Source: Hydrogenothermus sp. (lineage in GTDB: Bacteria; Aquificota; Aquificia; Aquificales; Hydrogenothermaceae). From it: a stretch of DNA of 7,256 bases. A program made the translations under genes and the position numbers. Positions within the stretch are counted from its first letter, which is position 1; each line of letters starts with the position of its first letter. Below are positions 1-5,607 of the stretch, piece by piece. The DNA lies in the NCBI GenBank assembly GCA_003978675.1, contig QNYP01000004.1, forward strand, positions 1-7,256. The letters run 5' to 3'. The notes under the pieces were generated by a model, which had not been told where the DNA came from, made no database searches, and saw only the letters and a list, made by a program, of their open reading frames with translations.

Positions 1-129
1 TTTCAAACTGTTTTATAAAATCTTCTGTCTTTTTAAGCCCTTCATCTGGACTTTTTGCACCAGGTGTTGGAAAATCAAGGATACCTGTGCATAAAACTCC
101 TCTTATTTTAGCAGTTTTTATACTCTCTG
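1..129. repeat. Left terminal inverted copy of mtaD interior (probable fold-back chimera)
   Basis: Bases 1-129 are the exact reverse complement of 505-633, inside the deaminase gene; pairing stops at base 130 (A where C would be needed). The duplicated segment is coding sequence in its native place at 505-633 and meaningless antisense here. It runs straight to the window edge and replaces the natural 5' end of the deaminase gene. Together with a similar structure at the other end, this looks like an amplification or assembly fold-back rather than a genomic repeat. A real inverted duplication is not excluded by the sequence alone. Confidence 0.9.
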
Positions 130-1418
130 ATATTAGTTATATTTTAACAATGGACGAAAATTTTACAGAATACAAAGATGCAGATATTGTAATTAAAGAT
201 GGAAAAATCATAGATATTGGAGAAAACAAAAAAAATGAATATTTTGGTAAAACTATCGTTTGCAAAAATAAGATAGCCATCCCAGGACTGATAAATACAC
301 ATACCCATGCTGCAATGACATTACTTAGAGGATATGGAAGTGATAATCCATTAAAAGTTTGGCTTGAAGAGTATATCTGGCCAGCAGAAGGAAAATTTGT
401 AAGCTATGAATTTGTAAAAGATGGTAGCAGTATAGCCTGTTATGAAATGCTAAGAAATGGTATCACAACATTTGTAGATATGTATTTTTTTGAAGATGCT
501 GTCGCAGAGAGTATAAAAACTGCTAAAATAAGAGGAGTTTTATGCACAGGTATCCTTGATTTTCCAACACCTGGTGCAAAAAGTCCAGATGAAGGGCTTA
601 AAAAGACAGAAGATTTTATAAAACAGTTTGAAAAAGATGAATATGTATATCCGTGTGTTGGTCCACATGCTCCATATACCTGTTCTCCTGATACATTGAA
701 AAAAGCTATGGATTTAGCTGCAAAATATGATGTTTTATTCCATATTCATGTATCTGAAACTAAACATGAAGTAAATGAAATAAAGGAAAGATATGGAGAA
801 ACTCCAGTAAAACATCTTGATAAAATTGGTGTTTTAAATGATAGAGTTTTAACGGCACATATGGTTCACCCTACAGAAGAGGAAATTGAAATCCTTGCTA
901 AAAAAGGTGTAAAAGTAGCCCATTGCCCCGAAAGTAATTTGAAACTGGCTTCAGGTGTTGCTCCTATTCCTAAAATGTTAGAAGCTGGAATTACAATAGG
1001 AATAGGAACTGATGGGACAGCTTCTAATGATGATTTAGATTTAATTGGAGAGATAGCTACATGTGCAAAACTACATAAAGGGGTAAATTTAGATCCAACA
1101 GTTGTTAATGCCAAACAGGCTTTAGCAATGGCAACAATAGAAGGAGCAAAAGCTGTTAGATTAGAGGATAAAATAGGAAGTTTAGAAATAGGAAAACTTG
1201 CTGATATTGTCTTTATAGATATAAATGACCCTCATTTACAGCCAATATTTGACCCATATACCCATATAGTTTATTCATCAACAGGTAAAGATGTAGATAC
1301 AGTTATTGTTAATGGAAATGTAGTGGTTTCTGATAAGAAAGTGCTAACTTTATGTAAAGATGAACTTGTTGAGAAAGCTAGGAACTGGGGAGAAAAAATA
1401 AAAAAGGAAGTTAAATAA
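87..1418 (+). CDS. mtaD: 5-methylthioadenosine/S-adenosylhomocysteine deaminase (MtaD type); 5' end chimeric, true start missing
   Basis: Cytosolic amidohydrolase-superfamily enzyme that hydrolytically deaminates S-adenosylhomocysteine and methylthioadenosine to the inosyl forms, acting in methionine/SAM salvage. Visible active-site set, numbering from the GTG at 87: metal ligands H72 and H74 (NTHTHAAMTLLRG), H221 and D309 (GTDGTASNDD); substrate-site H194 (GPHAPYTCS) and E224 (HVSET). The spacing agrees with Thermotoga maritima TM0936 as I recall it (H173/H200/E203 there; H194/H221/E224 here). The C-terminal IGKLADIVFID strand is the usual composite-sandwich segment. The start is not real: residues 1-14 are encoded by the inverted repeat at 1-129, and this frame stays open to the window edge. 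Authentic sequence begins at about codon 15-16 (ISYILTMDENF), so some 5-10 native residues and the promoter are missing. The gene converges on the GTPase gene 23 bp away. Related guanine/adenosine deaminases are less likely given the overall match. Confidence 0.9.
   Translation: MHKTPLILAVFILSDISYILTMDENFTEYKDADIVIKDGKIIDIGENKKNEYFGKTIVCKNKIAIPGLINTHTHAAMTLLRGYGSDNPLKVWLEEYIWPAEGKFVSYEFVKDGSSIACYEMLRNGITTFVDMYFFEDAVAESIKTAKIRGVLCTGILDFPTPGAKSPDEGLKKTEDFIKQFEKDEYVYPCVGPHAPYTCSPDTLKKAMDLAAKYDVLFHIHVSETKHEVNEIKERYGETPVKHLDKIGVLNDRVLTAHMVHPTEEEIEILAKKGVKVAHCPESNLKLASGVAPIPKMLEAGITIGIGTDGTASNDDLDLIGEIATCAKLHKGVNLDPTVVNAKQALAMATIEGAKAVRLEDKIGSLEIGKLADIVFIDINDPHLQPIFDPYTHIVYSSTGKDVDTVIVNGNVVVSDKKVLTLCKDELVEKARNWGEKIKKEVK
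505..633. repeat. Internal partner of the left inverted repeat
   Basis: This is the native copy of the 129-nt segment whose reverse complement forms the left edge of the window. It lies in frame in the deaminase gene and encodes the stretch from about E141 through F181, so this arm is the authentic one. The loop between the arms is 130-504. Confidence 0.9.
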
Positions 1419-1420
1419 TG

Positions 1421-1441
1421 AAAGGGGGTTTTACCCCTTTT
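1421..1441. terminator. Intrinsic terminator hairpin between convergent genes
   Basis: Just after the deaminase stop (1416-1418) the plus strand can form a stem of about nine pairs: AAAGGGGGT (1421-1429) with ACCCCTTTT (1433-1441), one G-U pair, loop TTT. The T-run continues to 1443, which fits rho-independent termination of the plus-strand gene. The stem also lies immediately after the stop of the minus-strand GTPase gene (1444-1442), but on that strand only a short TTT follows, so bidirectional use is possible and weaker. Confidence 0.75.
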
Positions 1442-1990
1442 TTAAATATGTTTTGCTATTTCTTCTAAAAGTTCTAACAATACATTTTTTACACTTTCTT
1501 TATCAAGAGAAACTAATGGAATTACTTTTACATCTTCGTCAAGATCTAAAGCTATTCTTATATCTTCAGGACCCCATGCACCTTCTAAATCCTGTTTATT
1601 ACACCCAACTACAAATGGAGATGGATATCTAGATTCAAAGAAGTTAATAATTTTCCTTGCTTCATGAAATGTGCTAGGATCTGTACTATCAACAAGGACA
1701 ACTAACCCAACCATACCTTTTCCTAAAATATCCCACATAAAGTCAAATCTTGATTGTCCAGGAGTTCCAAATAGGTATAGAACATGTTCATCATCTATCT
1801 GGATTTTACCAAAATCCATAGCAACAGTAGTGTGATCTTTCTTTTCTTTTTCTCCTCTCTTTGTGGTTTTTGCTTCTGTTTGAACAGTTTGAATTTCACT
1901 TACAGTGTTGATAAACTGTGTTTTTCCTGCTGCATAAGGTCCAGAAACAACTATTTTAATTTGCTTTTGTTTTTTTCCCTTTTCCTCCAT
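1442..1990 (-). CDS. Ras-like small GTPase, CvnD/MglA-like (COG2229 type)
   Basis: Predicted cytosolic GTP-binding switch of 182 residues. G1/P-loop is GPYAAGKT (residues 17-24); the switch I region holds TTVAMDFG (54-61); G3 is FGTPGQ (74-79), where the usual DxxG aspartate is a glycine (G75); G4 is NKQD (131-134); SLD at 161-163 is the probable G5. The LFGTPGQ form of G3 and the TVAMDFG block are, from memory, characteristic of the bacterial CvnD/COG2229 group rather than classical MglA, so G75 is a family trait and not damage. The ATG lies one base after the DUF4388 stop, with AAAGGA (1998-2003) 7 nt upstream as ribosome site, so tight co-translation is expected. Roadblock proteins act as partners or activators of such GTPases, and one is encoded two genes upstream. 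The specific process controlled is not visible; motility/polarity or membrane signalling are candidates. Confidence 0.88.
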   Translation of the reverse strand: MEEKGKKQKQIKIVVSGPYAAGKTQFINTVSEIQTVQTEAKTTKRGEKEKKDHTTVAMDFGKIQIDDEHVLYLFGTPGQSRFDFMWDILGKGMVGLVVLVDSTDPSTFHEARKIINFFESRYPSPFVVGCNKQDLEGAWGPEDIRIALDLDEDVKVIPLVSLDKESVKNVLLELLEEIAKHI

Positions 1991-1991
1991 T

Positions 1992-2684
1992 TTACAATCC
2001 TTTTATCACTCCTATTATTTTTTTTAGTAATCCTCTAGTTAGATTAAATCCCAGTTTTTTCTTTTTCTTAGCCCTTTTTATAAGGCCAACAGCTAGAAAG
2101 CCGTACAATGCTCTCCTTAAATAGATATCATCTATACCTGTTTCATCTTTAATTTGCTCAACGGTTTTTTTACCATCTATAGCATCTAGTATTTTCTTTT
2201 CTTTTTCAGTTAAAAATGCCTTTTCTGCAGTTTCTTCCCAATTTTCAGCTTTTTCATATACAAGTTTTTCGTCAGATATCTTTCTTTCAACTTCTTCTTG
2301 TGTTAACTGTCTGCTTAAAAACATAATTATTTTTTCTAATGGAACATATACATCTATATCTTCACTATACTTGATAAAACCAGGGGTAAAGGAAAATTTC
2401 CCCTTTTTTACTGCCAATAAAACAGGTAATTTACCAACAAGAAGTCTATAAAGTTCTTCTTTTTTTACCCCTTCTTTTTTTAATACAGCTTCAAATTCTA
2501 TATCAAGGTATATATAAAATACTTTTTTTACTTCTCTTATATAGACTATATTACCTTCTTTAAAGTAAACAGCAAATTTTTTTTCGTCATTTTCTACTAC
2601 AAGTATACCGTCCTTTTTGTCTTTTCTTATTATTTGAAAAATATCTACAAAGTTAAAAATTTCTAGTTGCCCAGTTAATGCCAT
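1992..2684 (-). CDS. DUF4388 (PATAN) domain protein with C-terminal winged-helix-like region
   Basis: Soluble protein of 230 residues. Residues 1-100 match the DUF4388/PATAN pattern: it opens with ALTGQLEIFNFVDIFQII, then a strand-rich section (GILVVEN, FAVYFKEGNIVYI) and ends near GKFSFTPG. This domain is common in bacterial signalling proteins, often next to GTPases or response regulators. Residues 157-206 (LTEKEKKILDAIDGKKTVEQI through FLAVGLIKRAKK) look like a winged-helix domain of the kind seen at the C-terminus of DUF4388 proteins. The last 25 residues are lysine-rich and amphipathic. The start at 2684 lies 6 bp after the Roadblock stop; the weak purine-rich stretch before it suggests translational coupling. 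Whether it binds DNA or a protein partner cannot be told; the position between Roadblock and GTPase genes favours a partner role in that complex. Confidence 0.8.
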   Translation of the reverse strand: MALTGQLEIFNFVDIFQIIRKDKKDGILVVENDEKKFAVYFKEGNIVYIREVKKVFYIYLDIEFEAVLKKEGVKKEELYRLLVGKLPVLLAVKKGKFSFTPGFIKYSEDIDVYVPLEKIIMFLSRQLTQEEVERKISDEKLVYEKAENWEETAEKAFLTEKEKKILDAIDGKKTVEQIKDETGIDDIYLRRALYGFLAVGLIKRAKKKKKLGFNLTRGLLKKIIGVIKGL

Positions 2685-2690
2685 TCCCTA

Positions 2691-3050
2691 TCATCCCATT
2701 TGTTGTTCTAGTTTTTTTATAACCTTTTTTATCTCCATTAGAAGTAGTCCTAATTTTATATTGGATGGTGCTAACACCCCTAAAACTGCAAAGTCTTTAA
2801 TACCTGTAAATATCACATAACCTTCGCTACCTTTTACGTACAATTGTTCTAATTCACCTTTTTCAAGTTCTGAAGCCACTCTTTCTCCTAGTGAAAGGAT
2901 TGCAGCTCCCATTGCCGCTACTCTATCTTCATCTATGTTTTCTGGTAATACAGATGCAATTGCAAGTCCATCAGGACTTACTAAAACAGCTCCTTCTGCC
3001 CCTGTATCTCTTATTAATTCTTGTAGGACTTCTTCAAAGCTATATGCCAT
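2691..3050 (-). CDS. Roadblock/LC7 domain protein (MglB/CvnB-like)
   Basis: Single-domain 119-residue Roadblock/LC7 protein. Its pattern is typical: N-terminal helix (SFEEVLQELIRDTGAEGAVL), a strand with SPDGLAIAS (25-33), the long central helix rich in small residues (RVAAMGAAILSLGERVASEL, 43-62), strands LEQLYVKGSEGYVIFTGI and FAVLGVLAP, then a C-terminal helix (KLGLLLMEIKKVIKKLEQQ). Members dimerise and serve as GTPase-activating proteins or platforms for bacterial Ras-like GTPases (MglB for MglA; CvnB in conservons). The GTPase encoded two genes downstream is the obvious partner. The start is well supported by a strong AGGAGGG ribosome site (3056-3062) 5 nt before the ATG, the best such site in this five-gene module, suggesting that this protein is made in larger amounts than its neighbours (inference). 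Confidence 0.9.
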   Translation of the reverse strand: MAYSFEEVLQELIRDTGAEGAVLVSPDGLAIASVLPENIDEDRVAAMGAAILSLGERVASELEKGELEQLYVKGSEGYVIFTGIKDFAVLGVLAPSNIKLGLLLMEIKKVIKKLEQQMG

Positions 3051-3055
3051 AATAT

Positions 3056-3062
3056 CCCTCCT
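3056..3062 (-). promoter_or_regulatory. Strong Shine-Dalgarno site for the Roadblock gene
   Basis: The minus strand reads AGGAGGG, five bases before the ATG at 3050. It fixes the Roadblock start and lies in the 26-bp gap after the preceding gene's stop. Confidence 0.8.
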
Positions 3063-3076
3063 GTTATTGTTTCAAA

Positions 3077-4075
3077 TTAAAGTAAATCTCTACAATATTT
3101 TAAAAAGTCTTCTTTTCTACTCTCTACTGTAATTTCTTCAGATAATTTTTCAATTAATTCTTCTACTTTGTGTCTATAAGGTTTTTCTAAGTTAATATCT
3201 ACTTTTTCAACAACTTTTTTAAATAAGATTTTCCCAACAGGTCCTATTCCTTCTATAAATTTTAATCTAATGTTTTCTACAATTTCAGGGTTAACTTCTT
3301 CGCTTAAAGCTTCATCAGATAGTAAAATTTCTTCTAAAGAAGGTGTTTCTTCTCGTTCTTCTACTTGTTGTTTTTCTTCTAATATTTCCTCTATTACTTC
3401 TTCTTGTTCTTGAACTTTTTCATTAGTGTCTATACTTTCCTTTTCTTGTTTATCTATGGTTTCTTCAGAAGTTGAAGAGAAAATTTCTTCTAGTTCTTTT
3501 ATATCTTCATCAATTTCTTCTTTTTCAGTAGTTTCTTTCTGTTTTAAAGCTTGCTTTTCTGTCCTTTTTTCTTCTTGTTTTTCTGGAATTTGATCTTTTT
3601 GTTGTTTTGTTTGAGTTTTAGCAGAAGGAATTTCTGTATGTTCTTCAGTATCTTTTTTGAGTTCTTCTTGTCTTTTTCTTTCTTCTTCTTTTTGTTTTTC
3701 TTCTAATATTGAAGGAATTTCTTTAGATAATCCTTTTAGTAACTGAGAGGCTTTGTCATGTTCTAATCTAAGTAGTGAAAAATTAGGTTTTCCTTCTATG
3801 ACAGTTACTAATGTTATATTATCTCCTGCATTAAATAAAAATATTGCGTATCCCTTTCCTTCTGTGAATAAATATTCAGGAGAACCTATTAAATCATCAG
3901 ATTTAATAAACTTTCTAACTAATAGACTGATTAATTCAGGGAGAATTTTTTCTTTTTCTTTATTTATAGTTTTAAAAAATACTACCTCTTCTTCGTAATA
4001 CAAACCGGTAAAAGAGGAATTTGTGGTTAAAAATAAATTACCTATAATCTTTTCAATTTCTTTTAGAGTTTCCAT
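3077..4075 (-). CDS. Acidic Glu/Lys/Gln-rich linker protein, possible degenerate Roadblock-like N-terminus
   Basis: I do not recognise this 332-residue protein as a named family. It has three parts. Residues 1-120 look globular; GKGYAIFLFNAGDNITLVTV followed by a helix (LLRLEHDKASQLLKGL) resembles the second half of the Roadblock protein encoded next door (EGYVIFTGIKDFAVLGVL, then a helix). Residues 121-250 are a low-complexity Glu/Lys/Gln stretch, probably coiled coil or disordered linker. Residues 262-332 form a second conserved-looking domain containing FIEGIGPVGKILFKKVVEKV, similar in style to a small C-terminal GP-containing domain that I recall from some bacterial kinases and regulators. 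There is no signal peptide or membrane segment. The start at 4075 has a GGGGAGAG-type ribosome site about 9 nt upstream; the flanking gaps are 23 and 26 bp. A scaffold or adaptor linking the membrane HAMP protein to the GTPase complex is plausible but unproven. Confidence 0.75.
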   Translation of the reverse strand: METLKEIEKIIGNLFLTTNSSFTGLYYEEEVVFFKTINKEKEKILPELISLLVRKFIKSDDLIGSPEYLFTEGKGYAIFLFNAGDNITLVTVIEGKPNFSLLRLEHDKASQLLKGLSKEIPSILEEKQKEEERKRQEELKKDTEEHTEIPSAKTQTKQQKDQIPEKQEEKRTEKQALKQKETTEKEEIDEDIKELEEIFSSTSEETIDKQEKESIDTNEKVQEQEEVIEEILEEKQQVEEREETPSLEEILLSDEALSEEVNPEIVENIRLKFIEGIGPVGKILFKKVVEKVDINLEKPYRHKVEELIEKLSEEITVESRKEDFLKYCRDLL

Positions 4076-4098
4076 ATTTCATCTCTCCCCCCATCAGA

Positions 4099-4491
4099 TT
4101 ATAACTCTCCTTTTTCCAGTTTTTCCATTATAGTTTTCAAGCTAATTCTCATTCTTTCAAATGCTTCTGCTAACTCTGCAAGTTCGTCGTCCCCTTCTAT
4201 CTTAACTTCATGGTCTAAATTTCCTAGACTTACTTCATGTAAAGCTTCTTCAACTTTCTTAATTTTTTGAACTATAAACTTATCAATTAATACTCTTATC
4301 ATATATACAGGTAGGAGAAAAGCTATACTCATTATTATGATGGACATTAAGGCTTTTGAAAGTGCATCTTGATCTCCTGCAGAGGATAGTAGAAAGTATA
4401 CAAAAATACCAACGAAAATAGCTCCAACAATAGCCCCACCTAAAACTATTAAGGATATTTTGTTTAGAACTGAGCTACCTTTTTTCTCCAT
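4099..4491 (-). CDS. Two-TM membrane protein with stand-alone HAMP domain
   Basis: This 130-residue inner-membrane protein has a short cytoplasmic N-terminus, TM1 at about 12-36, a loop of only about 10 residues outside, and TM2 at about 46-69. A HAMP domain follows at about 70-122: AS1 helix (KIKKVEEALHEVSLGNL), connector with GDDELAELAEAFERM, and AS2. The protein stops about eight residues after HAMP. There is no periplasmic sensor domain and no kinase, methyl-accepting or cyclase output domain. It could receive a signal from the membrane or a partner and pass it by protein contact to the downstream soluble proteins. Its place at the head of the Roadblock/DUF4388/GTPase genes resembles the position of the CvnA kinase in conservons. 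The start is fixed by the AAGGGGG ribosome site 7 nt upstream; this site lies in a hairpin loop. A 47-bp gap separates the gene from the DUF4149 gene, the largest gap in the cluster. Confidence 0.85.
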   Translation of the reverse strand: MEKKGSSVLNKISLIVLGGAIVGAIFVGIFVYFLLSSAGDQDALSKALMSIIIMSIAFLLPVYMIRVLIDKFIVQKIKKVEEALHEVSLGNLDHEVKIEGDDELAELAEAFERMRISLKTIMEKLEKGEL

Positions 4492-4523
4492 GGTAAAACC
4501 CCCTTTTTTACCTTTATCGGTAA
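4492..4523 (-). promoter_or_regulatory. Leader with Shine-Dalgarno in hairpin loop and alternative upstream hairpin
   Basis: Read on the minus strand, GGTAAAA (4512-4506) pairs perfectly with TTTTACC (4498-4492). The 7-nt loop AAGGGGG (4505-4499) is the Shine-Dalgarno sequence, and the stem ends directly at the ATG at 4491. Upstream, TTACC (4523-4519) can instead pair with GGTAA (4512-4508), loop of six; the two hairpins exclude each other. The arrangement could tune translation of the HAMP gene. The pairing is read directly from the sequence; regulation is inference, and the stems are short and A/U-rich. Confidence 0.45.
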
Positions 4524-4538
4524 GTTTTATAAATTTCT

Positions 4539-5051
4539 TTATGCTGCTTTTTTATTTTTTTCATTTTCGTTAAATTTATTATATATACTATACAATAAAA
4601 AAACTACCAAAATAAGATTAATCATATTTAGGATAGAAGATATAGTATGTATATTTTTAAATTTCTCTTTTAAATTTTCTGCAACTTCTGTTTTTCCAGA
4701 GTCTTTTAAAGCGTAGTATTTATTAATTGTAGCCTGTCCTAATGGAAAAACTGTTTTATGAAGAGCCATATAAGAGATTATAAGAATTGATAAGGCGATA
4801 ATAGGTATTTTTAATTTATTTATAATGGTTTTATTTTTTATAGATAAAATTGCTATTAAAGAATAAACAGTTAAACCTATTATCCATCCAGAAGCAAAAT
4901 AATAGGGGAAGATACTATTCATAACTTCCCCTGCAAGTCTAGAATCAAATTTAGAAAAAATATTAGGAGCTAGAATAAAAGTTAAGAATATATTAAATCC
5001 TGCAAGTATTCCAAGTAATAATAAAATTAAAAATTTTATTTTATTAACCAA
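4539..5051 (-). CDS. DUF4149-like four-TM membrane protein, TTG start
   Basis: Integral membrane protein of 170 residues and unknown biochemical role. Four hydrophobic segments lie at about 5-29, 50-71, 82-100 and 136-157. Features recalled for the DUF4149 (TMEM205-like) family are present: an APNIFSKF motif after TM1 (28-35), an AGEVMNSIFPYYF block (40-52), and a FKNIHTISSILNMINL motif leading into the last TM (131-146). The C-terminus is charged (NENEKNKK). The start is TTG at 5051-5049; an in-frame TAG lies directly upstream and the first ATG would remove TM1, so TTG is the only sensible start. It overlaps the last 8 bases of ndk and has no good ribosome site, which points to translational coupling to ndk. 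Confidence 0.75.
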   Translation of the reverse strand: MVNKIKFLILLLLGILAGFNIFLTFILAPNIFSKFDSRLAGEVMNSIFPYYFASGWIIGLTVYSLIAILSIKNKTIINKLKIPIIALSILIISYMALHKTVFPLGQATINKYYALKDSGKTEVAENLKEKFKNIHTISSILNMINLILVVFLLYSIYNKFNENEKNKKAA

Positions 5052-5466
5052 CTAACTCTAACCCACTAAAGAAAAATGGTATTTCATAATCAGCTGATTC
5101 TTTTGAGTCTGAACCGTGAACTGCATTTTCTCCAATATTTGTTCCGTATAATTTTCTTAATGTTCCTTCTTCTGCTTCTTCAGGGTTAGTTGCTCCCATT
5201 ATTTCTCTGATTCTTGCAATAGCGTTTTCACCTTCCCAAACCATAGCAACGATAGGACCCGAAGACATAAATGTTGTTAGCTCATCAAAAAATGGTCTTT
5301 CTCTGTGAACATAATAGAATTTTTCTGCCTGTTGTTTTGTAAGCTGTAGTTTCTTTAAAGCTACTAATTTAAACCCTTGCTTTTGGACATGGGCAATAAT
5401 TTCTCCTTCAACACCTTTCTTAACTGCATCAGGTTTAATTAGCATTAATGTTCTTTCTACTGCCAT
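5044..5466 (-). CDS. ndk: Nucleoside diphosphate kinase
   Basis: Cytosolic enzyme that equalises nucleoside triphosphate pools by ping-pong phosphate transfer from ATP through a phosphohistidine. At 140 residues it has the normal bacterial length. Signature residues are all present: K11 (LIKPDAV), the YYVHRERPFF block (51-60) with R57, T93 (GATNP), R104 (GTLRKLYG), N114, and catalytic H117 in NAVHGSDS. It resembles Aquifex Ndk through the FYYVHRERPFF and FMSSGP blocks. The start is supported by a strong GGAGG site (5472-5476) five bases upstream. The gap to the small protein gene before it is 15 bp and holds that ribosome site; the DUF4149 gene overlaps its 3' end. Placement in this cluster is probably simple co-transcription rather than a shared function. 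Confidence 0.97.
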   Translation of the reverse strand: MAVERTLMLIKPDAVKKGVEGEIIAHVQKQGFKLVALKKLQLTKQQAEKFYYVHRERPFFDELTTFMSSGPIVAMVWEGENAIARIREIMGATNPEEAEEGTLRKLYGTNIGENAVHGSDSKESADYEIPFFFSGLELVG

Positions 5467-5471
5467 AAATA

Positions 5472-5476
5472 CCTCC
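5472..5476 (-). promoter_or_regulatory. Strong Shine-Dalgarno site for ndk
   Basis: GGAGG on the minus strand, five bases before the ndk ATG at 5466, inside the 15-bp gap after the small transporter-associated gene. It confirms the ndk start. Confidence 0.8.
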
Positions 5477-5481
5477 GTTAG

Positions 5482-5607
5482 TTAGTTTTTATTTTCCTTT
5501 TCTTTAGATAGTATCTTATAAAAAGAAAACACATTCAAGCCTATTACAATAAGCCAAGATATAGCCATAAAAATGGCTCCATAAGTATTAAGTAGATGCT
5601 GAGACAT
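5482..5607 (-). CDS. Small single-TM protein, probable NSS transporter accessory subunit (MetS-like)
   Basis: This short gene encodes 41 residues: MSQHLLNTYGAIFMAISWLI, then VIGLNVFSFYKIL and a charged tail SKEKENKN. One hydrophobic helix (about 11-30) is followed by a Lys/Glu-rich tail, predicting an inner-membrane microprotein with its C-terminus inside. The ATG at 5607 lies inside the 3' end of the LeuT-like gene (20-bp overlap, different frame) and has its own ribosome site AGAGGT (5615-5620), 7 nt upstream. The stop at 5482-5484 precedes ndk by 15 bp. A tiny single-TM gene directly after an NSS transporter is the pattern of Corynebacterium MetPS, in which the small MetS is needed for MetP transport. 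The gene's reality is well supported by ribosome site, overlap and spacing; the subunit role is inferred from position, size and topology. It could instead be an unrelated membrane microprotein. Confidence 0.78.
   Translation of the reverse strand: MSQHLLNTYGAIFMAISWLIVIGLNVFSFYKILSKEKENKN

Noticed and set aside
87..150. Apparent signal peptide or membrane anchor at the N-terminus of the deaminase
   Set aside because: The hydrophobic residues are encoded by the antisense of the gene's own interior (inverted copy 1-129), and the family is cytosolic.
866..1114. Minus-strand open frame inside the deaminase gene
   Set aside because: Antisense shadow of a well-conserved catalytic region; no recognisable protein.
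1784..2038. Plus-strand open frame rich in Phe/Leu that looks like a membrane protein
   Set aside because: It is antisense to the GTPase and DUF4388 genes; Lys/Glu-rich codons read backwards give Phe/Leu/Ser. No ribosome site or family match.
3330..3720. T-rich and CTTCTT-like repeats as a tandem repeat or regulatory tract
   Set aside because: It is the complement of Glu/Lys/Gln codons in the linker of the 332-residue protein; the units are irregular and stay in frame.
4492..4512. Hairpin before the HAMP gene as an intrinsic terminator
   Set aside because: The stem is mainly A-U and on the transcribed strand is followed by the ATG, not by a U-run; it carries the ribosome site instead.
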